From UBA6398 sp963660485 (GTDB lineage: Bacteria > Bacteroidota > Bacteroidia > Bacteroidales > Bacteroidaceae), in assembly GCA_963660485.1 (NCBI GenBank), contig CAVKYH010000023.1, positions 1 to 37,921 on the forward strand: 37,921 bases of DNA, given 5' to 3'. Position numbers and translations under genes: made by a program. This document shows positions 1 to 8,429 of the stretch, piece after piece (the stretch's first letter is position 1; the number at the start of each line of letters is the position of its first letter). The notes under the pieces are model-generated. The model had not been told where the DNA came from. It ran no database searches and worked only from the letters and a program-made list of their open reading frames with translations.

Positions 1-19
1 TCTGACATTGTTTTTTTGC
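1..19. repeat. 21-bp module array, truncated by window edge (array 1)
   Basis: The window opens with TCTGACATTG followed by a T-run and GC. This is the right-hand part of one module of the GTCTGAC dialect seen in full at 18197-18343 and 34662-34766. It lies just downstream of tilS. Only 19 bases are visible, so array size is unknown. Confidence 0.5.
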
Positions 20-96
20 TTTGCTGCGTGGGAAAAACGGGTAGGGGAAATGGGGCGAAAATTATTTGCTTGACGCTGAATATTAGCGTGGTAGGT

Positions 97-1467
97 TTAT
101 TGCAGAGCGGCGGGGAGTATTTGGCACTGCAATATGGTTTGCGTGGTGGGGGAGATGCGGGCGCGGTTGTCGGTGCGGCGCCCTGCTATCCAAAGTATTT
201 TTTCTTTGTCGCACACTACGAGTTGTCGCATTTTGTGTTCCGCTGGTATTTTCTCGTCTTTCAGAAAATCGTTTACGAGTTTGCTTCCGTGCATTCCGAA
301 CGGTATGAAACGGTCTCCGCTTTTTACGGGGCGTATGACGAGCGGCAGTTTGATTTTCTGCATATCAAAAAATGCGTATTGGGGATTGCGCAGAATGTCG
401 GCGGGGGGAATTTGCGTTTGTAGCGAGAGCTTTATCGTGGTGTGTGAGATGCGGATTGTGCCTTGCTGGGGGAGTGGGGTTTCCGTTTGTTGTGGCAGAG
501 TGCTTTTGCGGATTAGTGTGTAGCTTTTCCTGTCGGCAATCAGCAGAAATTCGTCTGTTTCAATTTGTTTGCTGTCTTCGGTGCTGCATTGTGCTATCTG
601 GGAAATCTGTGTCTCGTTGAATTTTTTCTGTGAAAGCCATTCAAAGAGTATTGCTTCGGGGGCAGGGCTTTGGCAGAGCGTTTCGTTTGGGAGAATTTCG
701 TCGCCGTATTGATTTATCGAGATTTGGCTAAGGATTTCGTGCACTGCTTTTTTGTAAATGGCGTATACCGATGCGAATTTTCGGGTTTCGCGTTGCAGTG
801 TGTCGCTTATCGACGGGTTTATTTCCGACATTGCGGGAATTAGTTCGAGACGTATTTTGTTTCTTTTCACATCTGCCACAAAATTTGTGCTGTCGGTAAC
901 GAAATCTTGTTTGATGTCGCCAAGATATTCTGTGATTTCCTTGCGTGCGATGTCGAGCATAGGACGAATGATGACCATCGTCTTTTTCCCGGCAATGGTT
1001 CTGATGGTTTTGTAGTCCATTCCGCACAGTCCTTTAAGCCCTGTGCCGCGAATGAGGTTGAGCATCAATGTTTCTGCATTGTCGTCCCGATGATGTGCAA
1101 CGGCTACGGGGGCGCCGGTTTCCTCGGCTATTTCAGCGAAAAAGTTGTAGCGCAATTCCCGCGCCGCCATTTCAAGGCTTTGCTTTGACTCTGTGGCGAA
1201 TTTGCGAGTATCGGCTTCGCAGAAACGGAGCGGGGTGTTGGTTTGGCGGCATAGTTCCCTCACGAAATGTTCATCGCGCATGGATTCTTCGCCGCGCAGG
1301 TGAAAATTGAAATGGGCGGCAAGACAATTGTATCCCAGTTTTTTCAGCACACAAAGCAGGGCTACCGAATCGCTGCCGCCGCTAAGCGCAACGATAACCT
1401 GCGCCGTGGGGGAGACAAGCGATTGCTTTTGTATTGTGTGGTATATCTTGCGCTCTAAACCGTTCAT
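97..1467 (-). CDS. tilS: tRNA(Ile)-lysidine synthase TilS
   Basis: Cytoplasmic ATP-dependent enzyme that attaches lysine to C34 of tRNA-Ile(CAU), turning its anticodon from AUG-reading to AUA-reading; essential in most bacteria. The N-terminal PP-loop signature SGGSDS is at residues 29-34, followed by the AAHFNFHLRGEES stretch typical of the family; a C-terminal substrate-binding domain runs from about residue 370 to the end. At 456 residues it is close to the usual full length. The ATG overlaps the rarA stop codon by 4 bases (ATGA), so the two are translationally coupled and share the rarA promoter. Identity is secure from the motif set and length. Confidence 0.95.
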   Translation of the reverse strand: MNGLERKIYHTIQKQSLVSPTAQVIVALSGGSDSVALLCVLKKLGYNCLAAHFNFHLRGEESMRDEHFVRELCRQTNTPLRFCEADTRKFATESKQSLEMAARELRYNFFAEIAEETGAPVAVAHHRDDNAETLMLNLIRGTGLKGLCGMDYKTIRTIAGKKTMVIIRPMLDIARKEITEYLGDIKQDFVTDSTNFVADVKRNKIRLELIPAMSEINPSISDTLQRETRKFASVYAIYKKAVHEILSQISINQYGDEILPNETLCQSPAPEAILFEWLSQKKFNETQISQIAQCSTEDSKQIETDEFLLIADRKSYTLIRKSTLPQQTETPLPQQGTIRISHTTIKLSLQTQIPPADILRNPQYAFFDMQKIKLPLVIRPVKSGDRFIPFGMHGSKLVNDFLKDEKIPAEHKMRQLVVCDKEKILWIAGRRTDNRARISPTTQTILQCQILPAALQ

Positions 1468-2744
1468 TTTTCAGTTTTTTTCTTGTTCCACAGCCGTTCC
1501 ATGCGTTCGCGCATGCGCGCTTCCTGTTGGTTTTCTTGCGGTGTCCAAAATGTGAGGTTTGTTATGGCATCGGGCAGGTATTGCTGCTCTACAAAATGTT
1601 CCGGATAGTCGTGGGAATATTTGTAGCCTTCGTGATAGCCCAGTTCTTTCATGAGTTTGGTGGGCGCATTGCGCAGATGCAACGGCACGGGCAGGTTTCC
1701 GCTTCGCTTTACTTCGGCAATGGCTTCGTCGAGTGCCTTGTAGCTTGAATTGCTCTTGGGCGAAGTGGCGAGATATACGGTTGCTTCTGCCAAAGGTATC
1801 CTCCCTTCGGGCCAACCTAACTTCACGACGGCGTCGAAGGCGGCATTGGCAAGAAGTAGTGCGTTGGGATTTGCAAGACCTATGTCCTCGCTCGCTGATA
1901 TCACGAGGCGGCGCGCGATAAATGCGGGGTCTTCGCCACCTTCTACCATTCGTGCCAGCCAATATAGCGCGGCGTCGGGATTGCTCCCCCTGATGCTTTT
2001 TATGAATGCCGAAACGATGTCGTAGTGCATCTCGCCGTCTTTGTCGTAAGCCAGCGGATTTTGCTGCAACCGCTCTTCGACTTTCTTGTCGGTGATGACG
2101 ATTTTTCCCTGTGGCTCCGATTCCACGAGTAATTCCAATATGTTCAGCAGTTTTCGGGCATCGCCTCCGCTATATCGCAGCATAGCCGTGGTTTCCTTGA
2201 TTTCGATATCGCGTTGTTTCAGCTCGGCATCATCTTTTATGGCATGGTCGATGAGATGTAGCAAATCGTCTTTGTCGAGTGGGGTGAGAGTATAAACCTG
2301 ACAGCGGGAAAGCAACGGACGTATCACCTCGAACGACGGATTCTCGGTGGTGGCGCCAATAAGAGTAACAGTGCCGTCTTCCACTGCGCCCAAAAGCGAA
2401 TCTTGTTGGGATTTGGAAAAACGGTGTATCTCGTCGATAAACAGAATGGCGCTTCCGGTTGAAGCAAAAAGCGTTTTCTTTTTTGCACGGTCAATGACAT
2501 CGCGCACGTCTTTCACTCCGCTTGTTACGGCACTGAGAGTGAAAAACGGTACTTCAAGCTTGTTTGCGATGATCTTTGCGAGGGTGGTTTTTCCAACGCC
2601 CGGCGGTCCCCAAAGAATGAACGAACTGATTCTTCCGCTCTCTATCATTCGCCTGATAACCCCTCCCTCACCCACGAGATGGCGTTGGCCTGCATAGTCG
2701 TCAAGTGTGCGCGGTCGCATTCGCTCTGCCAATGGTGTGTCCAT
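1464..2744 (-). CDS. rarA: Replication-associated recombination protein A (RarA/MgsA), AAA+ ATPase
   Basis: Clamp-loader-like AAA+ ATPase that acts at stalled replication forks, related to E. coli RarA and eukaryotic WRNIP1/Mgs1. Walker A GPPGVGKT is at residues 46-53, Walker B LFIDEIH at about 101-107, and a sensor-1 region with GATTENPSFE follows. The C-terminal half carries the tetramerisation domain (WLARMVEGGEDPAFIARR, then ASEDIGLANP). Its 426 residues match the family. The ATG start gives the conserved opening PLAERMRPRTLDDYAGQ. It is the first gene of the rarA-tilS operon, with a TATCTTTG -7 element 29 bp upstream. Confidence 0.95.
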   Translation of the reverse strand: MDTPLAERMRPRTLDDYAGQRHLVGEGGVIRRMIESGRISSFILWGPPGVGKTTLAKIIANKLEVPFFTLSAVTSGVKDVRDVIDRAKKKTLFASTGSAILFIDEIHRFSKSQQDSLLGAVEDGTVTLIGATTENPSFEVIRPLLSRCQVYTLTPLDKDDLLHLIDHAIKDDAELKQRDIEIKETTAMLRYSGGDARKLLNILELLVESEPQGKIVITDKKVEERLQQNPLAYDKDGEMHYDIVSAFIKSIRGSNPDAALYWLARMVEGGEDPAFIARRLVISASEDIGLANPNALLLANAAFDAVVKLGWPEGRIPLAEATVYLATSPKSNSSYKALDEAIAEVKRSGNLPVPLHLRNAPTKLMKELGYHEGYKYSHDYPEHFVEQQYLPDAITNLTFWTPQENQQEARMRERMERLWNKKKTEK

Positions 2745-2772
2745 AAAGATGAAAATTCTGTTTGTACGTATG

Positions 2773-2780
2773 CAAAGATA
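2773..2780 (-). promoter_or_regulatory. -7 promoter element of rarA-tilS
   Basis: On the minus strand this reads TATCTTTG, a full match to the Bacteroidota -7 consensus TAnnTTTG. A TTG lies about 17 bp further upstream as a weak -33. Transcription would start about 20 bp before the rarA ATG. Confidence 0.6.
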
Positions 2781-2868
2781 GTAAATTTAGGCGCACGCAA
2801 CATTGCCGCAATGCGTGTGTAGCCTAAGTTTTGTAGAATGAACGGGAAAGCGTGTCGCGGGAAAAATG

Positions 2869-2876
2869 TAAATTTG
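2869..2876 (+). promoter_or_regulatory. -7 promoter element of the symporter gene
   Basis: TAAATTTG fits TAnnTTTG and lies 37 bp before the symporter ATG. No convincing -33 TTTG is seen at the usual distance, so the promoter may need an activator or be weak. Confidence 0.55.
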
Positions 2877-2913
2877 CAATCAATCAAGAATTCCCGAAAG
2901 AAAAACGATAGCA

Positions 2914-4380
2914 ATGAGTGCGTATACTGTGATAGTTATAATGGCTGTTTATTTTGGCCTGCTGCTTATAATCTCCCATCTTACTTCTCGAAACCAGGAC
3001 AACAACGCTTTTTTCCGCGGCAACCGACAGAGTCCGTGGTGGCTTGTTGCTTTTGGAATGATTGGCACGTCGATTTCCGGGGTTTCTGTTGTGAGTGTAC
3101 CGGGAATGGTTAGGGATATGAACATGTCGTATTTGCAGATGTGCCTTGGATTTGTGCCGGGTTACCTGTTGGTGGCGTATGTGTTGCTTCCGGTTTATTA
3201 TAAGTTGCGTCTCACGAGTATTTACGACTATCTCAACACGCGTTTCGGGCGTACAAGTCATAAGACGGGGGCTTCCTTTTTCCTGATAAGCAAACTGTGC
3301 GGTGCTGCGGCGCGTTTGTTTATGGCGTGTCTCGTTTTGCAGAAGTTTGTGTTTGATCCTTTTGGAATTCCGTTTGAGGTTACGGCGATTTCCACGCTTG
3401 TCCTCACGTGGGCATACACCCAAAAGAGCGGGGTAAAGACTCTTGTGTGGACTGATGCCCTGCAAACTTTGGCGCTTATCACTGCCGTTGTAACAATATT
3501 GGTTACAGTTTCAAGCGCAATGGGTTTGGATTTCAAGGGAATCGTGAATTTTGTGAGCAATAGCCCCCACGGACGAATTTTCGTGTTTGACGATTGGCGC
3601 AGCGGGCAGTTCTTTTGGAAAGAGTTTGTTGCGGGAATATTTATAGTGATTGTAATGACGGGGCTTGACCAGGATATGATGCAGAAAAACCTTTCGTGCA
3701 AAAATCTTCGCGATGCCCAAAAAGATATGACAGCTTACGGCTTGGCTTTCCTGCCCATGAATCTGCTGTTTCTCTCTCTCGGAGTTTTGTTATACGGTTT
3801 CTGCGCGCAGAATGGCATTGCCACGCCCGAGAAAACCGATGACCTTTTGCCGATGCTTGCTTCCGGAGGATATTTGGGCACTATTGTTCCTATTATGTTT
3901 ATTATCGGAATAATTGCAGCTGCATTTTCGAGCGCCGACTCGGCACTCACGGCGCTTACCACGAGTTTTTGTATAGATATATTGGGAGTGGAGAGCGGCA
4001 AGAGCGATGATTGTAGTGCCGTTAAGGCTCGCCGTTATGTTCATGCGGGAGTAACGGCAGTGTTTATCCTGTTTATTTTGGCGTTCAAGGCTTTGAATTC
4101 CACGAGTGTCATAGATGCGGTGTATATAATGGCATCTTATACCTACGGTCCGCTGTTGGGATTGTTTGCTTTCGGCATGTTTACCAAACGTAGTCCCCGG
4201 GACAAATATGTGCCATGGATTGCGGTGGCATCTCCTCTGATATGCTATGCGGCAGAGGAGTTGATGAGCAGATTTACTTCGTATCATTTCGGTTATGAAC
4301 TGCTGTTGCTCAACGGAGGTCTCACATTCTTGGGACTGTATCTGATTTCGCACCACAGAAACGAGGCGGTGAAATCATAG
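2914..4380 (+). CDS. Sodium:solute symporter (SSS/SLC5 family)
   Basis: Inner-membrane Na+-coupled importer. The 488 residues are almost entirely hydrophobic helices, about 13 predicted, beginning with YTVIVIMAVYFGLLLII. The early segment AFGMIGTSISGVSVVSVPG corresponds to the family's sodium/substrate site around the first helices, and the stretch AAFSSADSALTALTTSF matches the conserved SSADS region of SLC5 helix 8. The substrate cannot be told from sequence: sugar, sialic acid, proline and iodide carriers share this fold. It stands alone, with its own promoter, ending in a convergent bidirectional terminator shared with purC. The adjacent genes do not suggest a substrate. Confidence 0.85.
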   Translation: MSAYTVIVIMAVYFGLLLIISHLTSRNQDNNAFFRGNRQSPWWLVAFGMIGTSISGVSVVSVPGMVRDMNMSYLQMCLGFVPGYLLVAYVLLPVYYKLRLTSIYDYLNTRFGRTSHKTGASFFLISKLCGAAARLFMACLVLQKFVFDPFGIPFEVTAISTLVLTWAYTQKSGVKTLVWTDALQTLALITAVVTILVTVSSAMGLDFKGIVNFVSNSPHGRIFVFDDWRSGQFFWKEFVAGIFIVIVMTGLDQDMMQKNLSCKNLRDAQKDMTAYGLAFLPMNLLFLSLGVLLYGFCAQNGIATPEKTDDLLPMLASGGYLGTIVPIMFIIGIIAAAFSSADSALTALTTSFCIDILGVESGKSDDCSAVKARRYVHAGVTAVFILFILAFKALNSTSVIDAVYIMASYTYGPLLGLFAFGMFTKRSPRDKYVPWIAVASPLICYAAEELMSRFTSYHFGYELLLLNGGLTFLGLYLISHHRNEAVKS

Positions 4381-4396
4381 TAACAAATGTGGGTAT

Positions 4397-4439
4397 AAAA
4401 AAATCGCACTATGTTTTTTCGACATAGTGCGATTTTTTT
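4397..4439. terminator. Bidirectional intrinsic terminator between symporter and purC
   Basis: A-run, then TCGCACTATGT, a 7-nt loop, ACATAGTGCGA, then a T-run: an 11-bp perfect stem that extends through the A/T tracts to 18 bp. It works in both directions and sits between two convergent genes. Confidence 0.9.
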
Positions 4440-4455
4440 GTTGTATGCCTAAGGT

Positions 4456-5400
4456 TTATTTCAGATAGGCAAGCACATTTTTCTCGATGCGTTCTTCGGG
4501 ATTGTCGTGTGCTTCCTTGTTGAATTTCTCGCCTGTGATATGTTCGTAGAGTTCGATATATCTGTTTGATATGTTTTCTACGATTTCGTCGGTCATTTCG
4601 GGGAGAGTTTGTCCCTCGAGTCCTTGGAAATTGTTGCTCAGCAGCCATTCGCGCACGAACTCTTTGGAAAGTTGTTTCTGGGGTTCTCCTTTTTCGAACT
4701 TTTCTTCGTATCCCTCAGAGTAGAAATAGCGTGATGAGTCGGGAGTATGTATTTCGTCCATGAGTGTTACTTCGCCGTTGTGCAGACCGAATTCGTATTT
4801 TGTATCAACAAGAATCAATCCGCGCTTAGCTGCGATTTCCGTGCCGCGTTCAAAGAGAGCCAAGGTGTATTTCTCCATGATTTCATACTCTTTTTCGGGC
4901 ACAAGACCTTTGGCCAGGATTTCCTCGCGTGAGATGTTTTCGTCGTGGTCTCCTATTTCGGCTTTTGTAGTCGGGGTGATTATCGGAGTGGGGAACTTTT
5001 GGTTTTCACGCATTCCCTCGGGGAGTTTCACTCCGCACAATTCGCGTGCGCCGGCCTTGTATGCTCTCCAAGCGCTTCCGCAGAGATATCCGCGCACAAT
5101 CATTTCCAACGGGAATCCCTCGCACATATTTCCCACCGTTACCATAGGGTCGGGGGTAGCAAGTTTCCAATTGGGGCAAATGTCTTTGGTGGCGTCGAGA
5201 GCCAATGAAGCAATAGTGTTCAGCACTTGTCCTTTGAATGGAATTCCTTTGGGAAGCATGGCGTCGAAAGCTGAGATTCTGTCGGTAGCAACCATCACGA
5301 GTTTTTCGTTGTTGATGTTGTAAACATCGCGCACCTTTCCATTGTAAACACCTACCTGTCCGGGAAAGTGGTAGTCGGTTTTGATTAATGCTTTGTTCAT
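4456..5400 (-). CDS. purC: SAICAR synthase (phosphoribosylaminoimidazole-succinocarboxamide synthase)
   Basis: Joins CAIR and aspartate using ATP to form SAICAR in de novo purine synthesis (cytoplasm). Recognised by GKVRDVY near residue 22, ATDRISAFD at about 39, the MIVRGYLCGSAW segment at about 118 and LVDTKYEFG at about 196. Length is 314 residues, the longer form usual in Bacteroidota and eukaryote-like enzymes rather than the ~240 residues of E. coli PurC. It follows phoH by 26 bp on the same strand, with no separate promoter visible, so it is probably co-transcribed with phoH. Confidence 0.95.
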   Translation of the reverse strand: MNKALIKTDYHFPGQVGVYNGKVRDVYNINNEKLVMVATDRISAFDAMLPKGIPFKGQVLNTIASLALDATKDICPNWKLATPDPMVTVGNMCEGFPLEMIVRGYLCGSAWRAYKAGARELCGVKLPEGMRENQKFPTPIITPTTKAEIGDHDENISREEILAKGLVPEKEYEIMEKYTLALFERGTEIAAKRGLILVDTKYEFGLHNGEVTLMDEIHTPDSSRYFYSEGYEEKFEKGEPQKQLSKEFVREWLLSNNFQGLEGQTLPEMTDEIVENISNRYIELYEHITGEKFNKEAHDNPEERIEKNVLAYLK

Positions 5401-5426
5401 TGCTGTTATGTTTTTGTAGTTATGTT

Positions 5427-6434
5427 TTAATCTGATTTGTCGTCAGAGTCGGGTTCTGTCTCGTCGGTGTCGTTGTGAACGTTGACATTGGCCTTGTGTC
5501 GGGCGTTGTCTTTTTCATAAGCGTCCACAATGCGCGTAACCAACGGGTTTCTCACGATGTCTTTCTTGTTCATCTCCACAAACGAAATGCCTTTCACGCC
5601 GTTGAGAATGCGCATTGCCTCTTCGAGTCCCGAGCGTTGTGCGGCTGGGAGGTCAATCTGCGTGCAGTCGCCGGTGATTATCATTTTGGTATTGAATCCC
5701 ATTCGTGTGAGAAACATTTTGATTTGTGCGGTAGTGGTGTTTTGCGCCTCGTCGAGTATTACCACGGCATCGCTCAGCGTACGTCCGCGCATGAAAGCCA
5801 GGGGGGCGATTTGTATTGTGCCGTCTTCGAGCATTTCGCGCAGTCGCGAGGGCTGTATCATCTCTTCGAGTGCATCGTAGAGCGGTCGCAGATAAGGGTC
5901 TATCTTGTCTTTCATGTCGCCGGGCAGGAATCCGAGTTTTTCGCCGGCCTCCACGGCGGGGCGGCTGAGTATAAGGCGCCGCGCCTCCTTGTTTTTCAAT
6001 GCTTTCACCGCCAGGGCAATTGCCGTATAGGTCTTTCCCGTTCCGGCAGGTCCCACCACGAACATCAAATCGTTCTTGCCGTATGCTTTCACGAGCATCT
6101 GCTGGTTTTCGGTCTTGGCGCGGATAGGGCGTCCCTTGATGTCGTAGACTATTACGCCCTCGTCCTCTTCGTCGAAAGGCTTCTTGCCTTTCACGATGTC
6201 GATGATGTCGGCCTCGCGCAGGGTGTTGTATTTTGCACAACGGCTCACGAGCAACTGAATTGTGCTTTCGAAATCTGCGATAGCGGCTTCGTCTCCCACG
6301 GCCTTCACCACATTGTCGCGCGCTACGATGCGCAGTTTGGGATACAGGGCTTTGAGCATGCGCAAATAGGTGTTGTTCACACCGTAGAGCACACGGGGGT
6401 CGATTTCCTCTATAATGATATGTTTTTCTATCAC
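5427..6434 (-). CDS. PhoH family ATPase (PhoH-like)
   Basis: PhoH-type P-loop ATPase, linked in many bacteria to RNA metabolism and stress; exact role unsettled. Walker A GPAGTGKT is followed by AIALAVKAL, and the Walker B-like VVILDEAQN and the conclusive TGDCTQIDLP motif are present. An N-terminal KH-like region precedes the ATPase core. I place the start at a GTG at 6434 (335 residues), which gives the family-typical opening IEKHIIIEEIDPRVLYGVNN. The next in-frame candidate upstream, a TTG at 6485, lies inside the promoter. The C-terminal tail is acidic and probably disordered. Confidence 0.9.
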   Translation of the reverse strand: MIEKHIIIEEIDPRVLYGVNNTYLRMLKALYPKLRIVARDNVVKAVGDEAAIADFESTIQLLVSRCAKYNTLREADIIDIVKGKKPFDEEDEGVIVYDIKGRPIRAKTENQQMLVKAYGKNDLMFVVGPAGTGKTYTAIALAVKALKNKEARRLILSRPAVEAGEKLGFLPGDMKDKIDPYLRPLYDALEEMIQPSRLREMLEDGTIQIAPLAFMRGRTLSDAVVILDEAQNTTTAQIKMFLTRMGFNTKMIITGDCTQIDLPAAQRSGLEEAMRILNGVKGISFVEMNKKDIVRNPLVTRIVDAYEKDNARHKANVNVHNDTDETEPDSDDKSD

Positions 6435-6455
6435 AGAATATTTTAATTTATTGCG

Positions 6456-6487
6456 CGAAGTTACTTCAAACTCGCATAACTGCAAAA
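6456..6487 (-). promoter_or_regulatory. Promoter of phoH-purC
   Basis: Minus strand reads TTTTG, 19 bp, TAACTTCG: a consensus -33 and spacing with a 7/8 -7 match. The start site would fall about 6450, very close to the GTG at 6434, which rules out the longer reading frame. Confidence 0.65.
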
Positions 6488-6553
6488 TTTGTGTTGCTTA
6501 ATTTTTATGCTTATATATATTGTATGGAGTTTGTTTTGGGCGTTGCAAAAAAC

Positions 6554-6658
6554 AGGTGCGTATTTCGTTTTTACGAGGTCAGACCTAATTTAAATTCCGG
6601 GCCATCTAATTTAAATTACATGGCCCGGAGTTTTTGCGGCAACGCATCTGTGTTTTTC
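6554..6658. repeat. 21-bp module array, five modules (array 2)
   Basis: Five contiguous 21-bp modules in the phoH/DUF6057 divergent spacer. Module boundaries fall at 6575, 6596, 6617 and 6638. Modules contain GGTCAGACC, CCGGGCCAT and ATGGCCCGG cores joined by ATTTAAAT. The middle pair makes a 32-nt imperfect palindrome (one C-C mismatch) followed by AGTTTTT. The rest of the 6486-6797 spacer holds the two promoters and nothing else I recognise. Confidence 0.85.
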
Positions 6659-6770
6659 CCTGTCTATATAGGGGTAAACAATAGGGTCTGGAAAAGGTAG
6701 CTTGCCTTATTTTTACGTACCCAAATGCGCGAAAAACCGAATTATCAATTCAGTTAACGTAATGTTTTAG

Positions 6771-6778
6771 TATTTTTG
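6771..6778 (+). promoter_or_regulatory. -7 promoter element of the DUF6057 operon
   Basis: TATTTTTG matches TAnnTTTG, 19 bp before the ATG at 6798. The -33 region is not obvious. Confidence 0.55.
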
Positions 6779-6797
6779 CCGAAACGAACTGAAATAT

Positions 6798-8429
6798 ATG
6801 AACAAGATTAAGAAACATAAGGCGCAGACTGCCGCCCGTCGTCCGCACGAAAAGGACAGCCAAACTGACGCCGGGCTGAAAAAAGCCAATTCCCAACCGC
6901 TGATTTCGCGGTTGCCCGCATTTGCATTGCTCTTTGTGCTGCTGTGGCTGTTTTGCGCTTGGATTTACGGCGACGTGTTCTATATGTCGCGCGAAACAAG
7001 CTACTTTGCCTGGGACAAAACCCTGATGAAATTCCTATTGGACCAAGACTGGGGCTGGCTCTATGCCGCAGGGCGTTTCCTGCTGCAGGCATACCGGCTT
7101 CCGCTATTGGGCGGTGCATTGCTGGCATTGATGCTCACCGTTTGTACATGGCTTCTGGCGTATATCCTGTCGCTTCCGCAAAAACTGCGCTGGCTTTCCG
7201 CGTTGCTGCCATGGGGATTCCTCTCATATTTCGTAGCTCTCAACTACAGTATAAACTATCATCGCGAAACGTCGCTGCTTATGGCTCTGCCGCTTGCGGC
7301 AATGGTGGTTCTGGCATTGGTTGCCGCAGGGAAATACATTGTTACGCGCAAGAAAATATCCAATCCCCTCAAAAGCGGAAACCCTCCACGGCGTGCTGCA
7401 TGGCTCAATTGCGGCGCGTTGCTGCTTTTGTTTGCAGCAGCCACGGCCTACAGTGTTTTGCAACGCGACGACATTAGGCGCACATGCCGCATGTTCCGCC
7501 ATTTGGAGCGTTATGATTGGCAGGCAATCATAGACGAAGCCACCGCCTGCAAACGTCCGTCGCGCAGCGTGGCTGCACTTTATACTATTGCCTTGGCTGA
7601 AACCGATCAACTCGAGAGCCGCTTGTTTGATATCCCGTACAATTTTCCTTCGTGCAAGGTGCGCGAGATGGACGGCGCACTTACCGACGGCGTTTCGATA
7701 TATACTCTCGATGCCGACTTCTATGCCGGGCTCGCCAATAGCTCCTACCACAACAGCATGGAGACGATAGTGAAAAACGGACCGCAACTGTTTCTGCTGA
7801 AACGCCTTGCAAGAGCCGCACTTATCAACGGAGAAAAACGCTTGTGCTGGAAATATTTGCAGATAATCGACCGAAATCCGTTTGAACACGGTTTTGTGGA
7901 AGAATACAAAGGACGGCTGAGCAACATGGCGGCTGTGAAAACCGATCCCAACTTTGTGCATGTCTACAACAAGATGCCCCTGCGCGATTCCTTCGAACAA
8001 ACTTTCCGCAAGCCCCTGTTCATCGGATACAATGTGGCTCTGAGGGAAGGCCGTACCTTTGAAGCGCTCCACGCTTCGCTCATGGCATGCCTTTATAGCA
8101 AGGACCTCGACGGATTTTTAGTGCGTGCACGTTTTTTCGGAAAGGACATCATGCCCGAATACTACCAGCAAGCCGTACTGATAAAGTCGATGAAAGCCAA
8201 CGGAATATTCGAATTATTCCCCACAATAGACAAAAAAATGGGATACGCGCGTCTTGAAAGATTCGTGAAAGATGCACGCCCGCTTTTCCGCGACCAAAGA
8301 AAAGGCCAAAAGGTGTTGCGCGAAAATTGGCTGGGCTATTATCCGTATTATATGTATTTTGAAAATCTGCCTACCGAAGAACAGATAAAAGAACACGAAC
8401 AGCAAAAAGAAAAAGGAGGAGTAAACTGA
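6798..8429 (+). CDS. DUF6057-like polytopic membrane protein
   Basis: First gene of a three-gene operon. After a charged, lysine-rich N-terminus (residues 1-35) come about six membrane helices (about 38-60, 88-130, 143-162, 170-190, 205-222). A soluble C-terminal half of some 310 residues follows, rich in helices and containing repeated tetratricopeptide-like short helices (AIIDEATACKRPSRSVAALYT, then later LYSKDLDGFLVRARFF). It resembles the Bacteroidales family DUF6057, whose function is not known. Its TGA overlaps the next ATG by one base, so its product probably acts with the downstream lipoprotein. The tail is charged (EEQIKEHEQQKEK). Confidence 0.7.
   Translation: MNKIKKHKAQTAARRPHEKDSQTDAGLKKANSQPLISRLPAFALLFVLLWLFCAWIYGDVFYMSRETSYFAWDKTLMKFLLDQDWGWLYAAGRFLLQAYRLPLLGGALLALMLTVCTWLLAYILSLPQKLRWLSALLPWGFLSYFVALNYSINYHRETSLLMALPLAAMVVLALVAAGKYIVTRKKISNPLKSGNPPRRAAWLNCGALLLLFAAATAYSVLQRDDIRRTCRMFRHLERYDWQAIIDEATACKRPSRSVAALYTIALAETDQLESRLFDIPYNFPSCKVREMDGALTDGVSIYTLDADFYAGLANSSYHNSMETIVKNGPQLFLLKRLARAALINGEKRLCWKYLQIIDRNPFEHGFVEEYKGRLSNMAAVKTDPNFVHVYNKMPLRDSFEQTFRKPLFIGYNVALREGRTFEALHASLMACLYSKDLDGFLVRARFFGKDIMPEYYQQAVLIKSMKANGIFELFPTIDKKMGYARLERFVKDARPLFRDQRKGQKVLRENWLGYYPYYMYFENLPTEEQIKEHEQQKEKGGVN

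Noticed and set aside
5475..6446. 323-codon open frame on the plus strand opposite phoH
   Set aside because: Cys/His-rich low-sense translation, no promoter and complete overlap with a conserved gene; an antisense shadow.
6435..6485. Longer PhoH start (TTG at 6485)
   Set aside because: It overlaps the -33 box and precedes the predicted transcription start; homologues begin at the GTG at 6434.
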